64,000 nucleotides of DNA from Shinella zoogloeoides (GTDB lineage: Bacteria; Pseudomonadota; Alphaproteobacteria; Rhizobiales; Rhizobiaceae): assembly GCF_030733845.1 (NCBI RefSeq), contig NZ_CP132311.1, positions 124,001 to 188,000 of the forward strand. Direction: 5' to 3'. Both the position numbers and the translations under genes were made by a program. The notes under the pieces were generated by a model that was not told the origin of the DNA, did not search any database, and saw nothing but the letters and a program-made list of their open reading frames with translations. Below are positions 53,001 to 60,975 of the stretch, piece by piece (position 1 is the stretch's first letter; the number at the start of each line of letters is the position of its first letter).

Positions 53001-53100
53001 CAATGTGCTGAAGGTGAAACCCCCCGCACCCTTCAGCGCCGATGACTGCGACCGCTTCCTCGCCGCCCTCGACGAAACCCTCGGCGCGCTCGCGCGCTGA
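50053..53100 (+). CDS. Trifunctional fusion: APH-type kinase, M23 peptidase-like domain, class III aminotransferase
   Basis: 1015 aa. Residues about 20-330: aminoglycoside phosphotransferase/hydroxylysine kinase-like fold with catalytic HNDAND (Asp210) and the later LDFGD. Residues about 420-560: M23-type domain, with zinc ligands in HLGID (His441, Asp445) and HLH (His532, His534). Residues about 590-1015: PLP-dependent class III aminotransferase with MGKPIGNG (Lys855). In animals, hydroxylysine kinase and a class III phospho-lyase act in sequence on 5-hydroxylysine; the analogous pair is fused here. Together with the transporter, breakdown of an imported hydroxylated amine or amino acid is likely. 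The job of the M23 part is unclear. Confidence 0.9.
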   Translation: MVRAAAMIGTMERQEEIAAIERLLLDRYGIAGTITPLPGEHDLNYRVETADGARYLLKLHAPGDADDLAMQVAVLDHLAEAAPHLPLSRALPDRTGARTADADIHGPRTARLLTWLPGDVWSRAAVRDARSVATLGRLLGALDRSLEGFAHPGAKRLYAWDIGRADMHRESLRFIDDAEKQAAVASILDRFATEVLPRLEACPRQVIHNDANDYNVLLDSEGHVSGLLDFGDMVETFRVVEIAVAGAYALIGTSDPVETIGRLAAAYHAVNPIGEAEAELLFDLVCTRYAVSICMAARQIRDNPDNTYLLVSQEDVWRELRRLQRENRPLAIARIRDACGFAPIPHAPRVERWLERNAHDFAAVIRPGLVRPKVLSLDLTASGPDAAAWASLDADGAERLIEARVMEAGADFAIGLYGEDRAVYKGDAFETGPTGARRTVHLGIDLFAPAGEPVHAPFAGKVAFIHDDAVAFGFGPTVLLEHRTDEGDVFWTLYGHLSRQGVQKLSLGQAIARDEAFAAFGTAAENGNWSPHLHFQVVTDHLGLEGRMHGVGVRDQWQVWQAVSPDPSVVFGFATPASVIVARDKDFLVRERHRRIGRSLSVAYSAAPLKIVGGEGAHLIDEEGNRWLDMVNNVCHVGHCHPRVVRAAQAQMARLNTNSRYLHDSLVEYSRRLAALFPDPLNVCFFVNSGSEANDLAIRLARAYTGNRDIVTVDHAYHGHLSSLIDVSPYKFAGKGGDGCPPHVRVAEMPDLYRGRFRYGDTHAGKKYAEDVRRQVEALAAEGRRPALFFSEGILGTGGQLTLPENYLKEAYAHVRAAGGLCLADEVQVGFGRVGSHMWAHELQGVVPDIVTMGKPIGNGHPMAAVVTTEAIAAAFANGMEYFNTFGGNPVSAEIGLAVLDVIRDERLMHHCRVVGDRLMDGARALAERHAIIGDVRGHGLFNGIELVRDRETLEPAAAELDFVIAEMKRRHRILLSSEGPHHNVLKVKPPAPFSADDCDRFLAALDETLGALAR

Positions 53101-53238
53101 GGTACACCGCTCCCCAAGGGGTTTGCAATCGTGACGAAAGCGGCGCTCCAAAAGGCGCCGTGAATGACAAGGACAGTACTAGTGCACAAGCCGCTCGCCA
53201 GACAGAACCGCTTCGACGCCAGCCGGCAGGAGGCCGGC

Positions 53239-55197
53239 ATGCTGGAGCTTGGCGTGTGCTATTATCCCGAGCAGTGGCCGCGCGAGAAATGGGACGAGGA
53301 TGCCCGCCGCATGGTCGAGCTCGGCCTTGCCTGGGTGCGCATCGGCGAGTTCGCCTGGTCGCATATCGAGCCGCAATCCGGCGTCTTCCATTGGGAATGG
53401 CTGGACGAGGCGATCGAGGTGCTCGGCTGCGCCGGCCTCAAGGTCATCCTCGGCACGCCGACGGCCGCGCCGCCGAAATGGCTGGTCGACCGCTATCCCG
53501 ATATCCTGCCGGTCGATGCGAAGGGCACCGTGCGCAAGTTCGGCGCGCGCCGGCACTATTGCTTCTCCAGCCGCCGCTACCGCATCGAGGCCGCCCGCAT
53601 CACCGAGGCCATGGCGCGCCGCTACGGCGAAAACCCCTTCGTGCATGCCTGGCAGACCGACAACGAATACGGCGACCACGATACGATCCACAGCTATTCC
53701 GACGAGGCGAAGCTCGCCTTCCGCGCATGGCTCGCCGCGCGCTACGGCACCATCGACGAGATGAACCGCGCCTGGGGCACGCAGTTCTGGAGCATGCACT
53801 ACAACAGCTTCGACGAGGTGGACCTGCCCAACAACCTCGTGGAAGAGCCGACTCCGACCCATCTCGTCGATTATTTCCGCTTCTCCTCCGACCAGGTGAG
53901 GAGCTTCAACAGGGCGCAGGTCGATCTCATCCGCCGGCATTCGCCGGGCCGTCCGGTCACGCACAATTTCATGTCGCAGAACACCGACTTCGATCACTAC
54001 AAGGTCGGCGAGGACATCGATATCGCTTCCTGGGACGTCTACCCGATGGGCGGCCTCATCAACGGGCGGCTCAGCTCCGAGGAGAAGGCGCGCTACCTGC
54101 GCGTCGGCGACCCGGACCAGACGGCCTTCAACCACGACCTCTACCGCGCCGTCGGCCGCGGCCGGGTCTGGGTGATGGAGCAGCAGCCGGGGCCGGTCAA
54201 CTGGGCCGCGCACAACCAGTCGCCCGCCGACGGCATGGTGCGCCTGTGGACGTGGCTGGCCTATGCGCACGGCGTCGACATGGTCTCCTACTTCCGCTGG
54301 CGCCAGGCGCCCTTCGCGCAAGAGCAGTTCCATGCCGGCCTGCTGCTGCCGAACAGCGAGGTGGACCAGGGCTATCTGGAAGTCGCGCAGGTGGCCGAGG
54401 AAATAGCGCGCCTTCCTGCCGGCGAGGTCAGGCAAAAGGCCTCGGTCGCCATCCTGCTCGATTATGAATCCCGTTTCGCCACCCGCGCCCTGCCGCAGGG
54501 CCGCGGCTATGCGGCATCCGCCATCGCGCTCGACTGGTACGCGGCGGTCGCCCGCCTCGGCGTGGACGTGGATTTCATCGGCCAGCATTCCGACCTTTCG
54601 GGCTACAAGCTGGTGCTGGCGCCCGATCTCGTCATCCCCGATGCGGATTTCATCGCCCGGCTGAAGGCCTCCGGGGCAAAGGCGCTGTTCGGCCCGCGCA
54701 GCGGCAGCAAGACGCGCGACATGCACATTCCTGCCGACCTGCCGCCCGGCCCGCTTGCCGCGCTCCTGGATTTCCGCGTGACGCGCGTCGAATCGCTGCC
54801 GGAATTCCACAGCGAGCCCGCGCTCTACGGCAATGCGAGCCACGCCGTCACCGGCTGGCGCGAGCTCATCCGCACCAGCGAAACGGTTCTGGCGACCTTC
54901 GAGGGCGAGCACCGCACCGGTTCCCCGGCGGTGATCGGCAACGACAAGGCGCGTTATGTCGGCACGCTGCCGCGCGGTGAGTTCCTCTCGATGCTGGTGG
55001 GCGATACGCTCGGCTGGGCCGGCGTCGCCAGCCTTCCCGATCTCGGCGACCTGCGCCTCGCCCGCCGCGGCCGGCTGCACTTCGCCTTCAACTACGCCAG
55101 CATCCCGGCGACCGTGCCGGCCGCTACGAGTGCCGCGTTCCTCGTCGGCAGCCGCGCGCTTGGTCCGGTCGATGTGGCGATCTGGACGGAAGATTGA
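53239..55197 (+). CDS. Beta-galactosidase, GH42 family
   Basis: 652 aa from ATG 53239 with AGGAGG 5 bases upstream; the frame is open from 53164 but that start is weaker. The GH42 signature is complete: GVCYYPEQWP at the N-terminus, acid/base Glu143 in TDNEYG, nucleophile Glu314 in VMEQQPG, then a trimerisation domain and a C-terminal beta domain. It hydrolyses beta-galactosides, often plant-derived oligosaccharides. No signal peptide, so cytosolic. No sugar transporter is adjacent. Confidence 0.95.
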   Translation: MLELGVCYYPEQWPREKWDEDARRMVELGLAWVRIGEFAWSHIEPQSGVFHWEWLDEAIEVLGCAGLKVILGTPTAAPPKWLVDRYPDILPVDAKGTVRKFGARRHYCFSSRRYRIEAARITEAMARRYGENPFVHAWQTDNEYGDHDTIHSYSDEAKLAFRAWLAARYGTIDEMNRAWGTQFWSMHYNSFDEVDLPNNLVEEPTPTHLVDYFRFSSDQVRSFNRAQVDLIRRHSPGRPVTHNFMSQNTDFDHYKVGEDIDIASWDVYPMGGLINGRLSSEEKARYLRVGDPDQTAFNHDLYRAVGRGRVWVMEQQPGPVNWAAHNQSPADGMVRLWTWLAYAHGVDMVSYFRWRQAPFAQEQFHAGLLLPNSEVDQGYLEVAQVAEEIARLPAGEVRQKASVAILLDYESRFATRALPQGRGYAASAIALDWYAAVARLGVDVDFIGQHSDLSGYKLVLAPDLVIPDADFIARLKASGAKALFGPRSGSKTRDMHIPADLPPGPLAALLDFRVTRVESLPEFHSEPALYGNASHAVTGWRELIRTSETVLATFEGEHRTGSPAVIGNDKARYVGTLPRGEFLSMLVGDTLGWAGVASLPDLGDLRLARRGRLHFAFNYASIPATVPAATSAAFLVGSRALGPVDVAIWTED

Positions 55198-55224
55198 CGA
55201 AACCCGAGTCGGGCGCCGGAGCTC

Positions 55225-57180
55225 TCATCCGGTGCCGGGCGCCGCTGCGGGGCCTTCCTGCGTCTTCGCCGGGCGATGGGCCGTCTTGTTCCAGAAGAAC
55301 GGATTGGAGCGCAATTCGCGCACGGCGCGCCAGGCGGCCTGCGAGATCAGCAGCCAGTAGACGGGCGTCAGCGCCCAGCGCGATCCGACCGTCCGCCGCT
55401 CCTCCCGCGTCATGCCGATGCGCCCGAGCGCGATGAAGACCGCGTAGCTTCCGGCAATGTTGAGGGCATCGAGCGTGAACAGGGTGAGATCGAGCAGCCC
55501 GACGGTCGCGTTCTCCAGCGCGACGAGGCGCCAGACGATGACGCCGAGATAGGCGAGAATGAGCGGATGGGCGAGCGAGGAGAGGATGAGCCCGCCGACC
55601 AGCACCTGGAAGACCAGGCTCGGCCCGAGCCCCATTTCCCTGACGAGTTGCGAGGGCCGGCGCATCAGCACCAGCCAGGTCTGCAGCCATCCCTTGAACC
55701 AACGCGTGCGCTGGCCGAGCCAGGCGCGGATTTCGGTCGGCGCCTCCTCGTAGGTCGGCCGGCTGATCACCCCGCAGCGGTAGCCGAGCCGGTAGAGCCT
55801 GAGGCCGAGGTCGGCATCCTCGGTGACGTTGAACGGATCCCACCCGCCCACGTCCTGCAGCACGCGCGTGCGGAAATGGTTGGACGTGCCGCCGAGCGGC
55901 ATCGGCATGCGGGCGGCGGCCAGCCGCGGCAGCAGCACCCGGAAGAGGCCGGCATATTCGACCGCGAAGAGCGCGCTGATCCAGCTTTCCCGCGCATTGG
56001 TGATGATGAGCGGAGCCTGGAGGCAGGCGATATGCGCCGGCCCGGCCGCAAAGGTCCGCCACGCTTCCTCGAGCTGCATCGGGTCGATCCGGTCTTCCGC
56101 ATCGTAGATCACCAGGAATTCGCCCCGTGCCGCGCCGAGCGCATAGGTCAGGGCCCTCGGCTTGGTGCGCGGCCGGCCGGGCGGCACCGTGACGATCTCG
56201 AATTGCGGGCCGAGGGCGGCTGCGGCCAATGCGTCGAGCGTCTCCCGGTCGTCGGCCTCGCAGATCAGCTTGATGTCGAGGCAGGCCGCCGGCCATTGCA
56301 GCCGGTTCAGCGTAGCGACGAGCTGCGGCACGACCGCCGCCTCCCGGTAGAGAGCGACGAAGACGGAATAGACCGGCCGCCGGCCGAGGAGGGGCGCGGG
56401 CCGCGTGCGGAATTTCTCCCGCCATTTGGCCAGCAACGCCATCACGCGGATGATGACGGTGGCGAAGAAGAACAGCCCGAGCACGATGTGAAGCAGCAGC
56501 AGCACGGCGATCGGCTGTATGGCCAGCAGCATGACGAGAAGCGTGAGGGCCATGCCGATATAGAAACCCTGCCGCCCCCACAGGGTGATGCGGGCGCTGG
56601 CTTCGGGCGTGGCGCTGAACAGCCGGTCGACGGTCTCGCGAAGCCGGCGCCCGCTGCCCGCCTGCCAGACCGCCGCACGCACGGCGACGGGCGTGGTCGA
56701 GACCATCATTGTGCGCAGCGACGGAGAGAAGCGCAGCCGTTCCTGCAGATAGTCCAGCCGGGCCGCGCTGGGGACGATGGCCGTGATCGGTGCGCGGGTA
56801 CGCTGGCGCAGCCGGACGACGGTCGGCTCTACGAGTTGGCTGTCGGCGCCAGGAAGATCCTCCACCTCGTTCGGATCCAGCTTGCGCAGGAAGGGCAAGC
56901 CGAGAATTTCCGCAAGCGCTTCGTAGTAGATGTCCGGCGCAACCATGCCGCTTGCGATGAGTTCCGCTTCCAGCGTCGTGCCGTGCTGGCCGGCGCGCAC
57001 CAGCATTGTGGAGATGAGCGTTTTCGAGAGGCCGAGCCGGCGGAAGAGCTGGGCTTCCGCCATGAGAGGCGCCGGCACATGCCGGTCTTCCGAGGGCGGC
57101 GCCTGCCGCGCCGGCGCAATGCCGATTGCGGTGGCGAAAGCGATGTCGTCGGGATATTCTGCCAGTCGCATGCAGCCCAT
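55225..57180 (-). CDS. Membrane-bound glycosyltransferase family 2 with MshE-N-like domain
   Basis: 651 aa from ATG 57180. Residues about 60-160 form an MshEN/GspE-N-like domain (LIASGMVAPDIYYEALAEILG), known to bind c-di-GMP in other proteins. Two membrane segments follow, then the GT2 domain (VYSVFVALYREAAVVPQLV; ED in YDAEDRID; EDADLGLRLYRLGY; QRTRWFKGW as the QxxRW motif) and three more membrane segments. The QxxRW motif marks a processive synthase exporting a polysaccharide. Divergent from the binding protein at 57230. Product unknown. Confidence 0.88.
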   Translation of the reverse strand: MGCMRLAEYPDDIAFATAIGIAPARQAPPSEDRHVPAPLMAEAQLFRRLGLSKTLISTMLVRAGQHGTTLEAELIASGMVAPDIYYEALAEILGLPFLRKLDPNEVEDLPGADSQLVEPTVVRLRQRTRAPITAIVPSAARLDYLQERLRFSPSLRTMMVSTTPVAVRAAVWQAGSGRRLRETVDRLFSATPEASARITLWGRQGFYIGMALTLLVMLLAIQPIAVLLLLHIVLGLFFFATVIIRVMALLAKWREKFRTRPAPLLGRRPVYSVFVALYREAAVVPQLVATLNRLQWPAACLDIKLICEADDRETLDALAAAALGPQFEIVTVPPGRPRTKPRALTYALGAARGEFLVIYDAEDRIDPMQLEEAWRTFAAGPAHIACLQAPLIITNARESWISALFAVEYAGLFRVLLPRLAAARMPMPLGGTSNHFRTRVLQDVGGWDPFNVTEDADLGLRLYRLGYRCGVISRPTYEEAPTEIRAWLGQRTRWFKGWLQTWLVLMRRPSQLVREMGLGPSLVFQVLVGGLILSSLAHPLILAYLGVIVWRLVALENATVGLLDLTLFTLDALNIAGSYAVFIALGRIGMTREERRTVGSRWALTPVYWLLISQAAWRAVRELRSNPFFWNKTAHRPAKTQEGPAAAPGTG

Positions 57181-57229
57181 CGCCGCCGTGTAAACGGCTG
57201 CGCCCCATTTAAACCCCAAGTTGATTGTA

Positions 57230-58111
57230 ATGTGGAAGAACAGAATTTCATCCCTTAAATCCCATGGGATTTTTGCGCTTTGCCTGCTGATGGCGACGGT
57301 AAATCCGCTATCCGCCGCCGCGCAGGAGCGGGCGCCGGTCGATCTGCCGATCCTCTTCGATACCCGAGAGCGCATCGCCCGGCCGGACCTTTCCGGCATC
57401 GTGCGGCTGCGCTTCCTGACGACCGTGGATTTCCCGCCGTTCAATTTCATCGACCAGACCGGCAAGCTTGCCGGCTTCCACGTCGATCTCGTGCGCGAGA
57501 TCTGCCGGGAACTGGCCTTGACGGAAAAGTGCCAGATCCAGGCCGTGACCTTCCCGGAGCTGGAAAAGGCGCTGGTCGACGGCAATGGCGAGGCGATCGC
57601 CGCTGGCGTCGCCGTCACGGCGGAGTTGCGCATGCGTTTTGCCTTCTCGCGCCCCTTCATGCGGCTGCCGGCGCGCTTTGCCGTCACGAAGAAGGCGGCG
57701 CCGGCCGGCGAGACGGCGGCGGCGCTCGATGGCAAGCGGGTGGGTGTCGTGGCGGCAAGCGCACACGAGGCTATGCTGAAGGCCTTTTTCCCGCGGGTGA
57801 CAGCCGAGGCTCTCCCGGATCGGGCGGCCCTGCTCGCGGCACTGAAGGATGGCAAGGTGGATGCCGCTTTCGGCGACGGCATGCAGCTCGCCTTCTGGAC
57901 GAACGGCACGGAATCGGCCGGCTGCTGCCGCCTGTTCGACGGCCCCTACGTTTCCGAGCGGTTCCTCGGCGAGGGATTGACGATCATGGTGCGCAAGCAG
58001 GACGAGGCCATTGCCGGCGCCATCGACCACGCGCTTCTGGCGCTTTCGCGCAGCGGCCGCCTGCAGGAAATCTACCTGCGCTACTTCCCCGTCAATCTGT
58101 ACGGCGGCTGA
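57230..58111 (+). CDS. Periplasmic amino-acid binding protein (family 3)
   Basis: 293 aa from ATG 57230; a TTG at 57221 is less likely. A signal peptide (FALCLLMATVNPLSAAA) is followed by a family-3 solute-binding domain: LTTVDFPPFNFIDQTGKLAGFHVDLVREIC and AAGVAVTAELRMRFAFSRPF. No transporter partner is adjacent, so it could deliver a ligand to a distant system or act as a sensor. Only about 50 bp separate it from the divergent glycosyltransferase. Confidence 0.85.
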   Translation: MWKNRISSLKSHGIFALCLLMATVNPLSAAAQERAPVDLPILFDTRERIARPDLSGIVRLRFLTTVDFPPFNFIDQTGKLAGFHVDLVREICRELALTEKCQIQAVTFPELEKALVDGNGEAIAAGVAVTAELRMRFAFSRPFMRLPARFAVTKKAAPAGETAAALDGKRVGVVAASAHEAMLKAFFPRVTAEALPDRAALLAALKDGKVDAAFGDGMQLAFWTNGTESAGCCRLFDGPYVSERFLGEGLTIMVRKQDEAIAGAIDHALLALSRSGRLQEIYLRYFPVNLYGG

Positions 58112-58116
58112 TATAG

Positions 58117-58132
58117 GTAAGTGGTTACTTAC
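58117..58132. promoter_or_regulatory. Perfect palindrome GTAAGT-N4-ACTTAC
   Basis: Six-base arms at 58117-58122 and 58127-58132 with a 4-base centre. It lies in the 17-bp gap between convergent genes and overlaps the stop of the S24-type regulator gene. The stem is too A+T-rich and lacks a T run for a normal terminator. Its length fits a repressor operator. Confidence 0.35.
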
Positions 58133-58791
58133 TGGCTCGCCCAGATGATGCGGGCGATCCAGTCGATTTCGTCGATATCGAAGTTGCGGTTCGGGTGTTC
58201 GGGGTTGAGCGAGACGAGCTCGATCGTACGCGGGCTCTGGCGGTGCAGCACCTTGGCCATGACCTCGCCTTCCCGCGTCTTGACGACGACCCTGTCGCCG
58301 CGGCGCACCTGTGCGCCGGGTTCCACGATCAGCACATCGCCGTCGCGGTAGAGCGGCAGCATGCTGTCGCCCTGCACTTCCAGCGCATAGACGCCGGCCT
58401 TGCGGTCCGGCGAGGCGGGGAATTCGACCACGTCCCAGCCCTGGCCCGCCGGAAAGCCGCCATCATCGAAGAAGCCCCCGGCGCCGGCCTGGGCGAAGCC
58501 GAGCAGGGGAATGGTGCCGGCCTGCGGTGGAAAGGCGCCCTGCGGCAGCGCGGCATCGCGCGCCGGGTCGGCCAGCGTGAAGAATTCGTCGATGGAGGCG
58601 CCCGTCGCGTCGAGCACCTTGGCGATCGATTCCGTCGAGGGCCAGCGCTGGCGGCCGTCGGCAGCCTGCCGTTTCGACTTGTTGAAGGACGTGGGATCGA
58701 GCCCGGCGCGGCGGGCAAGGCCGGACGGCGAGAGGCGGTAGCGCTCGGCGAGGGCGTCGATCGCCGCCCAGATCCGGTCGTGGGAAAACAT
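58129..58791 (-). CDS. HTH transcriptional regulator with S24 peptidase domain
   Basis: 220 aa from ATG 58791; the TTG at 58809 is poorer. The N-terminus is an XRE-like HTH (RYRLSPSGLARRAGLDPTSF). The C-terminal part is an S24/LexA-type domain with the nucleophile Ser in QGDSMLPLYRDGD and the Lys in VVVKTREGEVMAK. Such repressors may autocleave after DNA damage. No phage genes lie beside it and similar genes occur in rhizobial chromosomes, so it may be a host regulator. Confidence 0.85.
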   Translation of the reverse strand: MFSHDRIWAAIDALAERYRLSPSGLARRAGLDPTSFNKSKRQAADGRQRWPSTESIAKVLDATGASIDEFFTLADPARDAALPQGAFPPQAGTIPLLGFAQAGAGGFFDDGGFPAGQGWDVVEFPASPDRKAGVYALEVQGDSMLPLYRDGDVLIVEPGAQVRRGDRVVVKTREGEVMAKVLHRQSPRTIELVSLNPEHPNRNFDIDEIDWIARIIWASQ

Positions 58792-58884
58792 GCTGCGAAA
58801 CCCTGCCAAGGCGGCGGACGGCTCTTGCCGGTCCGATTGACCGGAAGCATATCGAAGGACGATTTCCGAGTAAAGAAAAAAGGA

Positions 58885-59790
58885 TTATATTCCTGTATCG
58901 TTCCGGCCGGCATTCTCCCGCGCTCGCCGGCGCGCCACGACGCTTTCGCGCCAGATGGTGAAGATGCCGGCGCCGACGACGATCGCCGAGCCGACGATGG
59001 TGTTGAGGTTCAGCGTCTCGCCGAAGACGCTGACGCCGATGATCGCCGCCAGCACGACCTGGAGATAGGTCAGCGGCTGCACCGCCGCCGCGTCGAGCAG
59101 GTCATAGGCGCGGATCAGGAAATAGTGGCTCGACATGCCGGTAATGCAGAGCAGGCCCATCCAGAGCCAGTCGCCGGGGGTGAGATTGGTCCAGAAGAAC
59201 GGGCCGACGAGCGAGATCGCCGCCGCCCCGGCGACGCCGATATAGAAGAAGCTGGTCGAGGCCGGATCGTCACGGCTGACGAGGCGCGTCACGATGACGT
59301 AGATCGCGAACATCAGTGCGCCGGCGAGCGGCAGGAGGACGCTCGCGTCGAAGGAACTGCCGGCCGGGTTGAGGACGATCAGCACGCCGCAGAGGCCGAC
59401 GCCGATCGCCGTCCATCGCCGCCAGCCGACCCGCTCGCCGAGAAGTGGCATGGAGAGAAGCGCCACGAAGATCGGCCCGGAGGACAGGATCGCCTGGGAA
59501 TGGGCAAGGCCCACCGTGCTGAACGCGGTGATGACGACGACGATCTGGAACGCGAGCAGCACGCCGCGCAGGATCTGGAGGAACGGCCGCTTCGCCGCCG
59601 CCGCCGCCCTCAGGCCGCCCGGGCTGCGCGCGCCCAGCACCATCGCGAAGGCGCCGAACGCCCAGAAGCGCAGCATGGCGATGAAGACAGGCGGATAGGC
59701 GCTGCCGAGATGTTTCGAAATGGCGTCCTGCAGGCTAAAGATCACGATCGCGAGCAGGGTGAAGGCGTAGCCGAGTCGTTTGGAATCCAT
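58885..59790 (-). CDS. EamA/DMT-family transporter
   Basis: 301 aa with ten hydrophobic segments forming two EamA repeats (FSLQDAISKHLGSAYPPVFI in the first, QPLTYLQVVLAAIIGVSVFGE in the second). DMT proteins export metabolites or take up small compounds; the substrate cannot be deduced. It lies upstream of the S24 regulator on the same strand, 94 bp away, and divergent from a second DMT gene. Confidence 0.9.
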   Translation of the reverse strand: MDSKRLGYAFTLLAIVIFSLQDAISKHLGSAYPPVFIAMLRFWAFGAFAMVLGARSPGGLRAAAAAKRPFLQILRGVLLAFQIVVVITAFSTVGLAHSQAILSSGPIFVALLSMPLLGERVGWRRWTAIGVGLCGVLIVLNPAGSSFDASVLLPLAGALMFAIYVIVTRLVSRDDPASTSFFYIGVAGAAAISLVGPFFWTNLTPGDWLWMGLLCITGMSSHYFLIRAYDLLDAAAVQPLTYLQVVLAAIIGVSVFGETLNLNTIVGSAIVVGAGIFTIWRESVVARRRARENAGRNDTGI

Positions 59791-59978
59791 GGTCCGCGCA
59801 TATACCCGTCCCGCCCTGCTTGCACGCCCAAACTTGCCCGCGGGCGGACATTTCGCGGCGGATGGGCACGCGCAGGAAAAATTTCCTTCACACCGTGATT
59901 TTCAGCCACTTTCGCGAAAACGCGGGGCGCGCTATCAAGGCAGGGCGCGGCCCTGTTCCGCGCGTCGAGGTTCCTTCC

Positions 59979-60860
59979 GTGCACAAGACCGTCACTTCCG
60001 GCATTCTGCTGACGTCCTTCGCCTATTTCCTGTTTTCGTTGCAGGATGCGTCGGTCAAATGGCTCGTTGTGGCCCTGCCGGTCTGGCAGATCCTCTTCGT
60101 GCGCAGCGTGACGATCTTTTCGCTCTGTCTCGTCGTCGGCGGGCGTCCGCTCCTGCGGGCCTCGCACCGGTCGCCGGTGCTGAAGCCGCTCTTCCTGCGC
60201 AACCTTTTGCTGCTTGCCGCCTGGCTCAGCTACTACAACGCCGCGCGTGATCTCGGCCTCGCGGAGCTGACGACGCTCTACTATGCCTCGCCGGTCGTCA
60301 TGACGATCCTTTCCGTGCCGATCCTCGGCGAGCAGGTGCCGGGCTACCGGTGGCTTGCCGTCGTCGTCGGCTTCATCGGCGTGGTCGTCGCCTGCGGCAT
60401 CGCGGCGAAAGGGCTCACGCTGTCGCTGCCCGTCTATCTCGCCCTGCAGGCCGCCGTCTTCTGGGCCATCGCGACGGTCCTCCTGCGCAAGACGGCGCTG
60501 CATGAGCGCACGCAGGTGCAGATGACCATTTCCAGCGGATTCTTCGTGTTCTTCACGGCGCTCGCCATGCCCTTCGTCTGGCAGCCGATCTCGCTCGTCG
60601 ATCTCGCGCTGATGGCGGGAACGGGTGTGATAGCGGGCATCGGTCAGTTCGCGATGTTCGAGGGCATGCGCCGCGCGCCCGTATCGGTCCTCGCCCCGTT
60701 CGAATATACCTCGCTCGTCTGGGCCTTCGCGCTCGGCTATCTCATCTGGAGCGACGTGCCCGGTTCGAATGTCTTCGTCGGCGCTGCGCTGATCTTTTCC
60801 GCCGGCATGATCATCATCGCCCGCGAGCGGTTCGACCGGCGCCTGCGCGTGCGGACATGA
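59979..60860 (+). CDS. EamA/DMT-family transporter, second copy
   Basis: 293 aa from GTG 59979, with GAGG 8 bases upstream; the upstream frame back to 59820 is basic and lacks the family pattern. Ten membrane segments, with LFSLQDASVKWLVVALPVWQ and PFEYTSLVWAFALGYLIWSD. It is a divergent paralogue of the protein encoded at 58885-59790. The two may share a regulator between 59790 and 59979. Confidence 0.88.
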   Translation: MHKTVTSGILLTSFAYFLFSLQDASVKWLVVALPVWQILFVRSVTIFSLCLVVGGRPLLRASHRSPVLKPLFLRNLLLLAAWLSYYNAARDLGLAELTTLYYASPVVMTILSVPILGEQVPGYRWLAVVVGFIGVVVACGIAAKGLTLSLPVYLALQAAVFWAIATVLLRKTALHERTQVQMTISSGFFVFFTALAMPFVWQPISLVDLALMAGTGVIAGIGQFAMFEGMRRAPVSVLAPFEYTSLVWAFALGYLIWSDVPGSNVFVGAALIFSAGMIIIARERFDRRLRVRT

Positions 60861-60975
60861 GGGTTAAGTTGCGAAGCAACCAAAAGAATCCCCGTTTTTT
60901 GACGTTCGTCAGTTGCGTGCTGGTTCCATGACGATATTGTCGCCGTCCGTAAGGCAGCTTTAACCGGGGGGCTGA

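Noticed and set aside
50032..53151. 1039-aa minus-strand reading frame
   Set aside because: Antisense shadow of the trifunctional gene, whose catalytic motifs are all clear on the plus strand.
55208..55240. Hairpin between the GH42 and glycosyltransferase genes as a terminator
   Set aside because: Inverted G/C-rich repeats are present but no T run follows on either strand.
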